From CAWBLP01 sp963789495 (GTDB lineage Bacteria > Pseudomonadota > Alphaproteobacteria > Acetobacterales > Acetobacteraceae), in the NCBI GenBank assembly GCA_963789495.1, contig CAWBLP010000026.1:3151-67150 (forward strand): 64,000 bases of DNA, written 5' to 3'. The position numbers and the translations under genes are program-made. Shown piece by piece: positions 9,152 through 17,101 of this stretch. The notes under the pieces were generated by a model. The model saw nothing but the letters and a program-made list of their open reading frames with translations, was not told where the DNA came from and did no database searches. The number at the start of each line of letters is the position of its first letter. Position 1 is the first letter of the stretch.

Positions 9152-10280
9152 CTAACCAGACGCACAAATAGGTATCCTCCCGTATGGGAATCGGTTATGC
9201 TGTCGTCATGCCGTCGGACCATGATTTCCGCAAACTCCCGTCCTCAACCCAGGCCGAACTGCGACGTGTCGCGGTAAACATGGTGCTCTCCGGGACAAAC
9301 CGGATCGATGTGGCCAGGGCGATCGGGGTCAATCGACGCTTCGTTGGGGAATGGGTTCGTGCCTTTGAGGCCACGGGAGAAGCGGCGTTGGCCGGTGGGC
9401 GGCGCGGCCGACGGCCAGGTGAGCAAAAAGCCCTCAACCGGCGCCAGGAAGCGACGATCCGTCGGCTGATCGTCGGGCGATGCCCCGATCAATTGAAACT
9501 CCCCTTCGCACTATGGACCCGCGAAGCGGTTGGCCAGCTGATCGAGCGTAAAGCCGGTATCCGCCTGTCCCCGACGGCCATCGGTACTTATCTTTCGGCC
9601 TGGAATCTGACCCCACAAAGGCCGATCCGGCGGGCGATGGAAAGGAGCGAGGCGGCGATCCAGACATGGATGAAACGCGAATACCCGGCGATCGCGAGAC
9701 GAGCCCGAAAGGAAAAAGCTGAGATCCATTGGTCGGACGAAACTGGCATCTCGAACCAGGCCAATTACGGCCGGAGCTTCGCGCCGGCGGGCAAGACACC
9801 GGTGATACCGCGTCCGGCCACGCGATTTACCCAATCGATGATCTCCAGCGTGACCAACCAGGGCAAGTTGCGCTTCATGATCTATGATGGCGCACTGAAT
9901 GCAGCGATTTTTCTGAAATTCCTGCGCCGGTTGATCAAAGACACGGACCGGAAACTGTTCGTGATCGTCGACAATCTACGTGTGCATCGGGCCAGGACCG
10001 TGGCGGCGTGGGTCGAAGAGAACAAGGATCGAATTAAACTTTTCTACCTGCCGCCGTACGCGCCGGAGCGGAACCCAGACGAATACGTCAACAACGACGT
10101 CAAACAAGGCATGGCACGGCGTGGCACGCCAATGAACAAGGCCGCGATGAGGGCTGGGCTGACAGCCCATATGCGCGGGCTACAGGGCAGGCGACATAAG
10201 GTGCGCGCATTCTTCCAGGCACCCGATGTCCGCTATGCCGCGTAAGCGCATCCGTGATACATATTTGGCCGACTGGTTAG
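9152..10280 (+). mobile_element. IS630-family insertion sequence
   Basis: About 1,129 bp. Terminal inverted repeats start CTAACCAG and run for 25 bp with four mismatches (9152-9176 against 10256-10280, both ending in GTATC). A TA dinucleotide flanks each side (9150-9151 and 10281-10282), the standard IS630 target duplication, within an AAT-TA-ATT palindrome. The element separates a PIG-L fragment from an rfbC fragment. Removing it does not restore either gene, so a deletion between two copies is likely to have shaped the junction. Confidence 0.88.
9208..10245 (+). CDS. IS630-family transposase
   Basis: 345 residues from ATG 9208 (24 bases of in-frame upstream sequence from 9184 are also open). 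The N-terminal ~130 residues are a helix-turn-helix region (RIDVARAIGVNRRFVGEWVRAF). The DDE catalytic core follows: HWSDET, VIVDNLRVHRA and PPYAPERNPDEYVNNDVK, giving D-D-E. It cuts and pastes the element at TA sites. The frame is uninterrupted, so the copy may be active. Confidence 0.92.
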   Translation: MPSDHDFRKLPSSTQAELRRVAVNMVLSGTNRIDVARAIGVNRRFVGEWVRAFEATGEAALAGGRRGRRPGEQKALNRRQEATIRRLIVGRCPDQLKLPFALWTREAVGQLIERKAGIRLSPTAIGTYLSAWNLTPQRPIRRAMERSEAAIQTWMKREYPAIARRARKEKAEIHWSDETGISNQANYGRSFAPAGKTPVIPRPATRFTQSMISSVTNQGKLRFMIYDGALNAAIFLKFLRRLIKDTDRKLFVIVDNLRVHRARTVAAWVEENKDRIKLFYLPPYAPERNPDEYVNNDVKQGMARRGTPMNKAAMRAGLTAHMRGLQGRRHKVRAFFQAPDVRYAA

Positions 10281-10282
10281 TA

Positions 10283-10589
10283 ATTCCACGCCATACCATT
10301 CTCCGAACGTTGGCGAGTTGGGCCGCAGATCAAGGACCACATCGAACATCGCCCCACGCGTGCACCGCACCAGCTTCGCTTCGGCCGCGGTCGCGTCCTG
10401 GTAATGCATGCCGCGAAGCGTCCCTTTGGCGAGACTGTATCCCAGGTTGGACTGCAGCGGCATGAAGTGCAGGCCATGCTCAAGGAACTCTCTGGCACAC
10501 CACGCCCGGAAGAACCGTCCACGCTTATCGACACGCAGGCTCGGGTCGATGACCCAGGCATCCACGATGCCGGTCTCGAGAAAGTTCAT
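10283..10589 (-). pseudogene. rfbC: rfbC, dTDP-4-dehydrorhamnose 3,5-epimerase, N-terminal fragment
   Basis: The frame from ATG 10589 gives ~102 residues: MNFLETGIVDAWVIDP, GRFFRAWC, SNLGYSLAKGTLRGMHYQ, KLVRCTRGAMFDVVLDLRP, FGEWYGVEL, then the right end of IS630. LRGMHYQ (catalytic His) and the RG-x-(I/V)-DVxxDLR block are typical of RmlC/RfbC, the third enzyme of dTDP-L-rhamnose synthesis. The C-terminal half with the second catalytic region is lost, so the product cannot be functional. Confidence 0.75.
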
Positions 10590-10788
10590 TTGGTAAGTGA
10601 GCCTCAGAATTTGCCAGGCCCGTGGGAACAACGCGCCTCCGCTTGACCGGCCGAAAACGTGGATTGCAGTGCGGATGGAACGCTGCTCCCGCCGTGGTCT
10701 ACCCGCGGGTGGATTAATCCGGGGTAAAGAGGACAGAACGTCGGTTGTCAGCTAGCCTACAGGCTCCGCCACCACCCCAGGACCTCCC

Positions 10789-12192
10789 ATGCCGCCGCTC
10801 GCTTCGCCGATCGAGCACGTCGTTGTGCTCATGATGGAAAACGCCTCTTTCGACCGGATGCTCGGCTGCATGGCCGAGGTACATCCGGGGCTGGAGGGCG
10901 TCGATCCGGCGCATCCGCACACCAACCCGGACTCGGATGGTGGTGAGATCGCGCAGGCACCGACCACATCCCGCAATATTGATCGTGATCCGAAACACTA
11001 TCTGCCGAACGGGCTGGCGCAGCTCGCGGGTGGCACCAATCGCGGCTTCGTCACGGATTTCGACAATACGCACCCGAACAGCTCGTCCGCAGAACGACGT
11101 GAAATCATGGCGTATTATCCGCGCGGCTTTCTGCCGGCGCTGCATATGCTGGCCGAGCATTTTGTGGTGTGCGATCACTGGTTTTCGTCACTGCCGGGAC
11201 CGACCTGGATCAATCGGCTGTTCGCGCATGCCGGCACCTCGCTCGGGCATGTCAACGAGCCGGGCAGTTTGTTCAGTACCAAGCTGCATATTTATGACGA
11301 GCGCACGCTGTATGACGAATTCAACGACGTTGGCGTGCCGTGGCGAATTTATTTCGGTGATTTTCCCCAGTCGCTGGTGTTGACGCATCAGTTGCTGCAT
11401 CTGGGCAGCTACCGGCGGTTCGCGCACTGGCGTGAGGATATCGCAAAAGGTGATTTGCCAGCCTACAGTTTTATCGAGCCGAGCTATTTCGGGGTGGATG
11501 AGAATGACCAGCATCCGCCGCATGATGTGATGCGCGGTGATGCGCTGATTGCGGAGGTGTACAACACGCTGCGCAGATATCCCGAGTTGTTCGCGCGCAC
11601 TCTGCTGATCGTGATGTACGACGAACATGGTGGATTCTTCGACCATGTCGTGCCACCGTCGACTATCGCACCGGACGACCACACGACGCGCTATTCATTC
11701 GATCGGCTGGGCTTCCGGGTGCCAGTGGTATTTATTTCGCCACTGCTGGATCCGGGCGTGGTGCATGAGGTGTTCGATCATACCAGTCTGCTGCGCATGG
11801 CGAGCGGGCTGTGGCCCGGCGTGCAGCCGCTCGGGCGGCGGGCGGCGCAGGCGAATGATCCACTGGCGTCGCTGGTATGGCGCGATGGGCCGCGCGACGA
11901 TCTGCCGGAGGCGCCGGTGGCACCCGACATCCAGGATGCGCGCGTGGTGGAGCGGCTGGAGGGGTTCAAGGAATCGCTGTTCGGCTTGAGCCATCACCTG
12001 GAAAGTCTGCTGTTGCACTCGGGTCGGCGCAGCGGGTTGATGGCGCGCGCGCATGAAACGTTGGGCGATGGCTGGGCCCAGGCGAAGCTCGCCACCGACC
12101 GGCTGGATGCACTGCTGGAGGAGAGTGCCGGCGGGTTGCTACATCGTGTGGGTGAGGCGTTGCATGCGGTGGGGCGGAAGATCGGGCTGTAG
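10789..12192 (+). CDS. Phospholipase C / acid phosphatase family phosphoesterase (paralogue)
   Basis: 467 residues, start after AGGA. Same family and architecture as the product of 4860-6215: HVVVLMMENASFDRMLG, SSLPGPTWINRLFAHAGTS, SFIEPSYFGVDENDQHPPHD and YDEHGGFFDHVVPP. Metal-binding and nucleophile-region residues are all conserved. Again no signal peptide is visible, so both paralogues look cytoplasmic or use another export route. The C-terminal ~110 residues diverge most from the paralogue. It is divergent from the dead rfbC fragment and converges on the GMC small-subunit gene. Confidence 0.9.
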   Translation: MPPLASPIEHVVVLMMENASFDRMLGCMAEVHPGLEGVDPAHPHTNPDSDGGEIAQAPTTSRNIDRDPKHYLPNGLAQLAGGTNRGFVTDFDNTHPNSSSAERREIMAYYPRGFLPALHMLAEHFVVCDHWFSSLPGPTWINRLFAHAGTSLGHVNEPGSLFSTKLHIYDERTLYDEFNDVGVPWRIYFGDFPQSLVLTHQLLHLGSYRRFAHWREDIAKGDLPAYSFIEPSYFGVDENDQHPPHDVMRGDALIAEVYNTLRRYPELFARTLLIVMYDEHGGFFDHVVPPSTIAPDDHTTRYSFDRLGFRVPVVFISPLLDPGVVHEVFDHTSLLRMASGLWPGVQPLGRRAAQANDPLASLVWRDGPRDDLPEAPVAPDIQDARVVERLEGFKESLFGLSHHLESLLLHSGRRSGLMARAHETLGDGWAQAKLATDRLDALLEESAGGLLHRVGEALHAVGRKIGL

Positions 12193-12271
12193 CGGAGACG
12201 CGGCCCGCATCAATGCGCGGTACACCTCATCCGGAACGTGAAACTGCTCAGACGATTGGCTGGCAATTTCA

Positions 12272-12724
12272 TCACGCGTCGCGCCACAGCTTCGGCCGCG
12301 CCCGTACCGGGTCGAGCAGCGACCAGTCGCCTTGCTCCAGCGTATGTCCTTTCGGGAACGGCGCGCGCAGTTCCAGCCCCAGCGAGAGCACCACCCGATC
12401 ATCGCGATAGTAGCATTGCAGGACGACGCGAGAGAGCGCTGCCGCCTCCGATCCGCCACGCGCCCGGAACGACGCTGCGACCGCTTCACGGCGCTCCGGT
12501 TCCAGATCGGCGAAGGCCTGCCCGCCCAGCACCGCCAGCGTGCCGATTGCATCCTTCACATGAAGCCGATCGCGGCCCAGCGAGTTCAGAATATCCGCGA
12601 AGATCCTCGGATCGTCGGCACCAGGTAGATCGAGTTCGGTGCTCGCCGGCACCATCAATCCGGCGAAACAGCGCAGGTCGCGGATTTCCGCCGCAGTCAG
12701 GCCGGAGTCGGTGTTGCTCTGCAT
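12272..12724 (-). CDS. Gluconate 2-dehydrogenase subunit 3-like small subunit
   Basis: 150 residues from ATG 12724, with GAGG 7 bases upstream and 8 bases after the end of the GMC gene, so translation is coupled. The helical sequence (ALTAAEIRDLRCFAGLMVPAS-like start, then DDPRIFADIL, and YYRDDRVVLSLGLELRAPFPKGH) resembles the small subunit of membrane-bound flavoprotein alcohol/gluconate dehydrogenases, which helps export or stabilise the flavin subunit. The usual Tat signal is absent here. No cytochrome c subunit follows, so the electron acceptor is unknown. Confidence 0.65.
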   Translation of the reverse strand: MQSNTDSGLTAAEIRDLRCFAGLMVPASTELDLPGADDPRIFADILNSLGRDRLHVKDAIGTLAVLGGQAFADLEPERREAVAASFRARGGSEAAALSRVVLQCYYRDDRVVLSLGLELRAPFPKGHTLEQGDWSLLDPVRARPKLWRDA

Positions 12725-12732
12725 GTTCTGCC

Positions 12733-14331
12733 TCAATCGAACAGGGTGGCCAGGCGCCGCTTGATGCTGTCGGCGATGTACAGCGCCAGTGCCTGGATGG
12801 TACAGGTCGGGTTCACGCCGCCCGACGTCACGAAGATGCTGCCGTCGACGATGAACAGGTTCTTCACGTCGTGGCAACGACCCCATCCGTTCACCACCGA
12901 CCGTTCCGGGTTGTTCCCCATACGCGCCGTGCCAAGCAGATGCCAGCCGCCGTTCAGGATCGGGCTTTGCACGCCGACATTGCTGGCGCCCGCGGCGGCC
13001 AGCATCTGCTTCGCGCGGGCAATGCCGTGGTCCATCATGCGCAACGAATTCTGGCTCAGCGTGTAATCGATCTTCGGCGCGGGGATGCCGTGCGCGTCTT
13101 TCAGGACGGGATCGAGCGTCACCCGGTTATGCTCTTCCGGGAGGTCCTCGCAGATCGCCGACAGACCGATGCGCCGGCCGACCAGCGTGCGGAAGACGCG
13201 ATGATGATCCTCGCCCCAGGGCAGGCGTCCATCGGCATCACTGTTGATCGCCTCCATCACGGGGCCGATGCCGCGGTTGAACTGGAAGGCGTAGCCGCGC
13301 ACGAAGTCACGCTGCGGATCGGTCTCGTAGAATTCCATGCTCCACAGACACAGCGGCGGTGCGCGATTGCCGTCCAGTGCCTCGTCGACATAGCCGAACA
13401 CCTGGGCGTAGGGATGGAACATCAGGTTCTTGCCGACCAGGCCGCAGGAATTGGCCAGGCCGTTGGGAAACCGCCCGGAGACCGAGTTCAGCAGCATGCG
13501 CGGCGTGCCGACGCCGTTGCAGGCCATGATCACCACTTCGGCCGGCTGGAACTGTTCCACCCCGTCGGCATCGTAATAGATCGCGCCGGAGGCCATGCCG
13601 TGTTCGTTGACCGTGATCTCGCGCACCCGGCAGCGCGTGCGCAGTTCGACGCCGGCGCGGATGGCGGCGGGCCAGTAGGTGATGTCGGTGCTGGCCTTGG
13701 CGCCTTGGGCGCAGGCCGGCGTGCAATGTCCCAGATTGATGCAGGGCGCGCGGCCTTCCTATTCGGTGGTGGCGACGGCGGTGTCGGACGGCCACCAGTG
13801 CCAGCCGAGCCGGTTCATCGCGTGGCCGAACCGGGCGCCGCTCTTGCCCAGCGGCAGCGGCGGCATGGGCGGCTGCTTCGGCGGGTAGCCGGGATCGCCG
13901 GCCAGGCCGGACACGCCGGTCATGCGCTCGTTCTCGGCAAAGAACGGTTCCAGCGTCCAGTAATCGACCGGCCAGTCATCGGCGACACCATCCAGCGTGC
14001 GCACGCGGAAATCCGAAGGGTGCATGCGCGGATAATGCGCCGTGTACATCACGGTGCTGCCGCCGACGCCGTTGAAGTTCACCACCTTGATCGGTGAATT
14101 CGCATCGTTGATCGGATAGTCGGTGGGCCGCGCCCGCCGGTTCGGGCTTGGTGAGAAATCGCCGAAGAACCGCGCCTCCCAGTCGCGCCCGTTGCTGGGA
14201 TAGTCGGACTGCTTCATCCAATCGCCCTGCTCCAGGCAGAGGATCTTCATCCGCGTATCGGCCAGGCTCCACGCCACCGCGGCGCCCGAGGCACCGGCAC
14301 CAATGATCAGCACGTCCACCGTTTCGTTCAT
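12733..14331 (-). pseudogene. GMC family FAD-dependent oxidoreductase, interrupted by an in-frame TAG
   Basis: ATG 14331 follows GAGG by five bases. The frame gives a Rossmann FAD site (VLIIGAGASGAAVAW), then VVNFNGVGGSTVMYTAHYPR, and after the break NLGHCTPACAQGAKAS, ELRTRCRVREI, the HLLGTARMGNNPERSVVN motif and DGSIFVTSGGVNPTCTIQALA at the C-terminus. This is the large subunit of a sugar/alcohol dehydrogenase. One TAG at 13759-13761 splits it after residue 190; the frame on both sides is the same, so this is a nonsense change (a Tyr codon is likely), not a frameshift. It could be an assembly error, as the small subunit and neighbours are intact. Confidence 0.8.
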
Positions 14332-14509
14332 CATTCCCTCCCAGAACGGCGCCGCTCGCGCCGGTCCGAACCGTTGATCCTCGGTAGGCGAGTTTTCACT
14401 GTTGGGCAATTGCAGCAAGCCGCGGACGCTCACCCATCACCCGCCCCTCCCCAACAGCCGCCATCCCCTGTAACTGCTGGTTGCTAACCAACAGAGGGAG
14501 GATACGCGG

Positions 14510-15280
14510 ATGCTGACGGCAGAAAACTTCCGGCTGGACGGACAGGTCGCGCTGGTCACCGGCTCGGGCCGCAATATCGGCCGCGCCATCGCGGAGGCAT
14601 TTGCCGCCGCAGGCGCCAAGGTCGTGCTCAACGGCCACAGCGACAACGCCGCGTTGGACGCGGTCGCGCAGGGCATCCGTGACCGTGGCGGGGAGGCCAT
14701 CTCGGTGCTCGCGGATGTCGGCGACGATGCCGCGGTGCAACGCATGGTCCGCACCGCGGTGGACACCTATGGTGGGCTCGATGTCGTGGTCTCCAATGTC
14801 GGCATCCGCAAGTATCGCGCCTTTCTGGAGATCACGCCCGATGAGTGGGATGCGGTGCTGCGGACCAACCTGACCGCGTCATTCTATCTGGCACGCCATG
14901 CGATTCCACACATGCAGGCGCAGAAGCGTGGCAGGATCATCGTGATCTCCGGTGCCGACGGGTTCTGGGGTCACGTCACCCATCGTGCACCGAACATCGC
15001 CGCCAAATCCGGCATGCATGGCCTGGCCAAGGCAATCGCCCGGGAATTCGGCGCCGACGGCATCACCGCCAACACCGTCTCCCCCGGCCCGATCGACACG
15101 GTCCGCGACTGGTCGCAATACGTCCACCAGCAACCCGCCCGCATCACCGCCGAGGTTCCGCTCGGCCGTTATGGTCATGTTGACGAAGTCGCCGGAGCCT
15201 GCCTGTTCCTGGCCAGCGATGCCGGCGGCTACGTCTCCGGCCAGGTGCTGCACGTCAATGGCGGCCACACCATGTATTGA
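14510..15280 (+). CDS. Short-chain dehydrogenase/reductase lacking the catalytic Tyr
   Basis: 256 residues. Cofactor site VTGSGRNIGRAIAE (residues 16-29), structural Asn in RTNLTASF (Asn120) and Ser147 in VISGADG fit a classical SDR. The YxxxK motif reads NIAAK: Lys166 is present but the Tyr is Asn162. The C-terminal SPGPIDT and YVSGQVLHVNGGHTMY are normal. Divergent from the GMC dehydrogenase and 12 bases before the sugar-acid kinase, it likely belongs to a sugar or sugar-acid catabolic module. Without the Tyr, classical keto-reductase activity is doubtful. Confidence 0.85.
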   Translation: MLTAENFRLDGQVALVTGSGRNIGRAIAEAFAAAGAKVVLNGHSDNAALDAVAQGIRDRGGEAISVLADVGDDAAVQRMVRTAVDTYGGLDVVVSNVGIRKYRAFLEITPDEWDAVLRTNLTASFYLARHAIPHMQAQKRGRIIVISGADGFWGHVTHRAPNIAAKSGMHGLAKAIAREFGADGITANTVSPGPIDTVRDWSQYVHQQPARITAEVPLGRYGHVDEVAGACLFLASDAGGYVSGQVLHVNGGHTMY

Positions 15281-15292
15281 GGGAGCCAGGCA

Positions 15293-16339
15293 ATGCCCGG
15301 GCTGCGACTGGTGGCGGACGACCTGACCGGTGCGCTGGACAGTGCCGCGGGCTTCGTACCGCGGTTCGGCGCGTTGCCGGTGGTGTGGCGGTTTGACACA
15401 CTGCCGGACAGCGCGGTGATCGACAGCGCCACGCGGGATCTGGATCAAGCCGCCGCGACGGATCGGGTCGCGCATCTGGCGCCGCTGCTGGCAGGCGGCG
15501 ATCCGGCGTTCAAGAAGATCGACAGCCTGCTGCGCGGCCATGTCGCGGCCGAACTGACCGCCTGCATGGCGGCGTTCGACCACTGCATTCTGGCGCCCGC
15601 CTTCCCGTATCAGGGCCGCATCACCCGCGACGGGCGACAGCTTGCGCGCGACGGTCACGGCTGGCGCGACACCGGTGTCGATCTGCCGGCGGCGCTGTGT
15701 CACTTCGGCGGGCGGGTGCAGCTCTGCGATGCCGAGACCGATGCGGATCTCGCCGCCATCGTCGCCCAGGGACAGGCACTGTCCGGGCGCGTGCTGTGGT
15801 GCGGCACCGGTGGGCTGGCCGGCGCACTGGCCGGCGGGCTGCCAGTCGCCACCCCAGCTCTGCCGCGGCCGATGCTGGCACTGATCGGCTCGGACCATCC
15901 GGTCTCCACAGGCCAGCTCGCCGGCGCCTCGTTCTGCCTGCACCGGATCACCCGGGCCGACGCCGCCGCCGTCGCGGCTGTCCAGGCCGCTCTGCGCGGC
16001 GGCGCGGCAGCGGTCGGCGTCGATCTGCCGCCAGGCACGATGCGGCTGGAGGCGACCCGGCGCATCGGTGCCTGCTTCGCCCAGCTGCTCACGGCGATCG
16101 AACCGCCGGGCACGCTGGTGGTCGCAGGCGGCGAGACCCTGCGCACGCTGTGCCAGGCACTGGGCGCCACCCGGCTGGAGGTGGACGGCGCAGTGGTGCC
16201 TGGTGTGCCGACCTCCCGCCTGCGCGGCGGCGCCTGGGATGGGCAGCGGATCGTGTCGAAGTCCGGTGCATTCGGCGATGCCGGTTTCCTGTCCAGGCTG
16301 CTGCAGCCAACGCCTCGGGCCGCCGACGGCCTCAGCTGA
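15293..16339 (+). CDS. Four-carbon acid sugar kinase family protein (DUF1537)
   Basis: 348 residues; GGGAGCC precedes the ATG. The N-terminal substrate-binding half shows LVADDLTGALDSAAGF, KKIDSLLRGH and the APAFPYQGRIT block. The C-terminal nucleotide-binding half has the TLVVAGGETLRTL loop. The family phosphorylates C4 sugar acids such as threonate, erythronate or 3-oxo-tetronate in ATP-dependent pathways that end in DHAP. The protein is shorter than the usual ~420 residues, mainly between the two lobes. Coupling to an SDR fits such a pathway, though the aldolase and isomerase are not here. Confidence 0.82.
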   Translation: MPGLRLVADDLTGALDSAAGFVPRFGALPVVWRFDTLPDSAVIDSATRDLDQAAATDRVAHLAPLLAGGDPAFKKIDSLLRGHVAAELTACMAAFDHCILAPAFPYQGRITRDGRQLARDGHGWRDTGVDLPAALCHFGGRVQLCDAETDADLAAIVAQGQALSGRVLWCGTGGLAGALAGGLPVATPALPRPMLALIGSDHPVSTGQLAGASFCLHRITRADAAAVAAVQAALRGGAAAVGVDLPPGTMRLEATRRIGACFAQLLTAIEPPGTLVVAGGETLRTLCQALGATRLEVDGAVVPGVPTSRLRGGAWDGQRIVSKSGAFGDAGFLSRLLQPTPRAADGLS

Positions 16340-17070
16340 GCCGCGGGTCCGGAACCCGCGCGGCCACCAGCACATCGACGCCGGTCGCGCCGGCGGCCAA
16401 AAGCACCTCGGCACAGGCATTCGCCGTGGCCCCCGAGGTCATCACGTCGTCGATCAACAGCACGTGCTGCCCGCACACCAGTGCAGCCCGGGACGGACGC
16501 ACCGCAAACACCCCTTGCACGGATGCCGCGCGCTCGGTCGCGGACTTCTCGCCCATCGGCGCGGTGGCGCGCTGCCGGGTCAATGCATCGAGCGCGACCG
16601 GGCGTCCGGTGAGTTCGCGTCAGCGCCTGGGCCAGCAAGCCCGCCTGGTTGTACTTCCGTCGGAACAGGCGAAGCCGATGCAGTGGCACAGGCACCAGCA
16701 GCTCCGCACGGCGGAGGAGTGCCGCCCCGGCGCGCGCCATGTGCGGCGCGAGAATTGCGGCGACCTCCGGCCGGTCCGCGTGCTTGAACGGCAGGATCAG
16801 CTTGCGTCCCTGGCCGTCGTAACGCAGCGCCGCACGGGCCTGGCCGTAGCGCGGCGGTGCGCCACTGCATGCCGGGCAGAGATGCCCCAGCCCTCCCTGG
16901 GCGGTGGCCGCGAACGGCACCCCGCAGCGCTCGCAGAACGGCTCGCTGATGAACGCGGTCAGCCGGAAGCAATCGGCGCAGAATTCGCCCGGCCGTGACA
17001 CCGGCGCATCTCAACTGACACATTGCGGCGGCAGCACCAGGTCGAGTACCGCACGCCCCGCACCGGCCAT
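16332..17070 (-). pseudogene. comF-like phosphoribosyltransferase, frame broken twice
   Basis: Reconstructed from ATG 17070: AVLDLVLPPQCVS, a TGA at 17011-17013, then FCADCF, EPFCERCGVPF, a second CPAC knuckle, AALRYDGQGRKLILPFKHADR and VPVPLHRLRLFRRKYNQAGLLAQAL. An extra base near 16620 follows. The frame ends with LTRQRATAPMGEK and the PRPP motif VLLIDDVMTSGAT. This is the ComF/GntX layout (zinc ribbon plus PRTase), linked to DNA uptake. The TGA replaces the expected second Cys of the first CxxC. The shift is one inserted base, so the gene may be intact in the organism. Confidence 0.75.
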
Positions 17071-17101
17071 CCGGGTCGCAAGAACATGGACCAGCCTGGG
17101 C

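Noticed and set aside
17011..17013. TGA in a CxxC context of comF read as selenocysteine (CxxU)
   Set aside because: ComF is not a known selenoprotein, no SECIS-like hairpin is evident just after the TGA, and the same gene has a one-base insertion, so error or decay is simpler.
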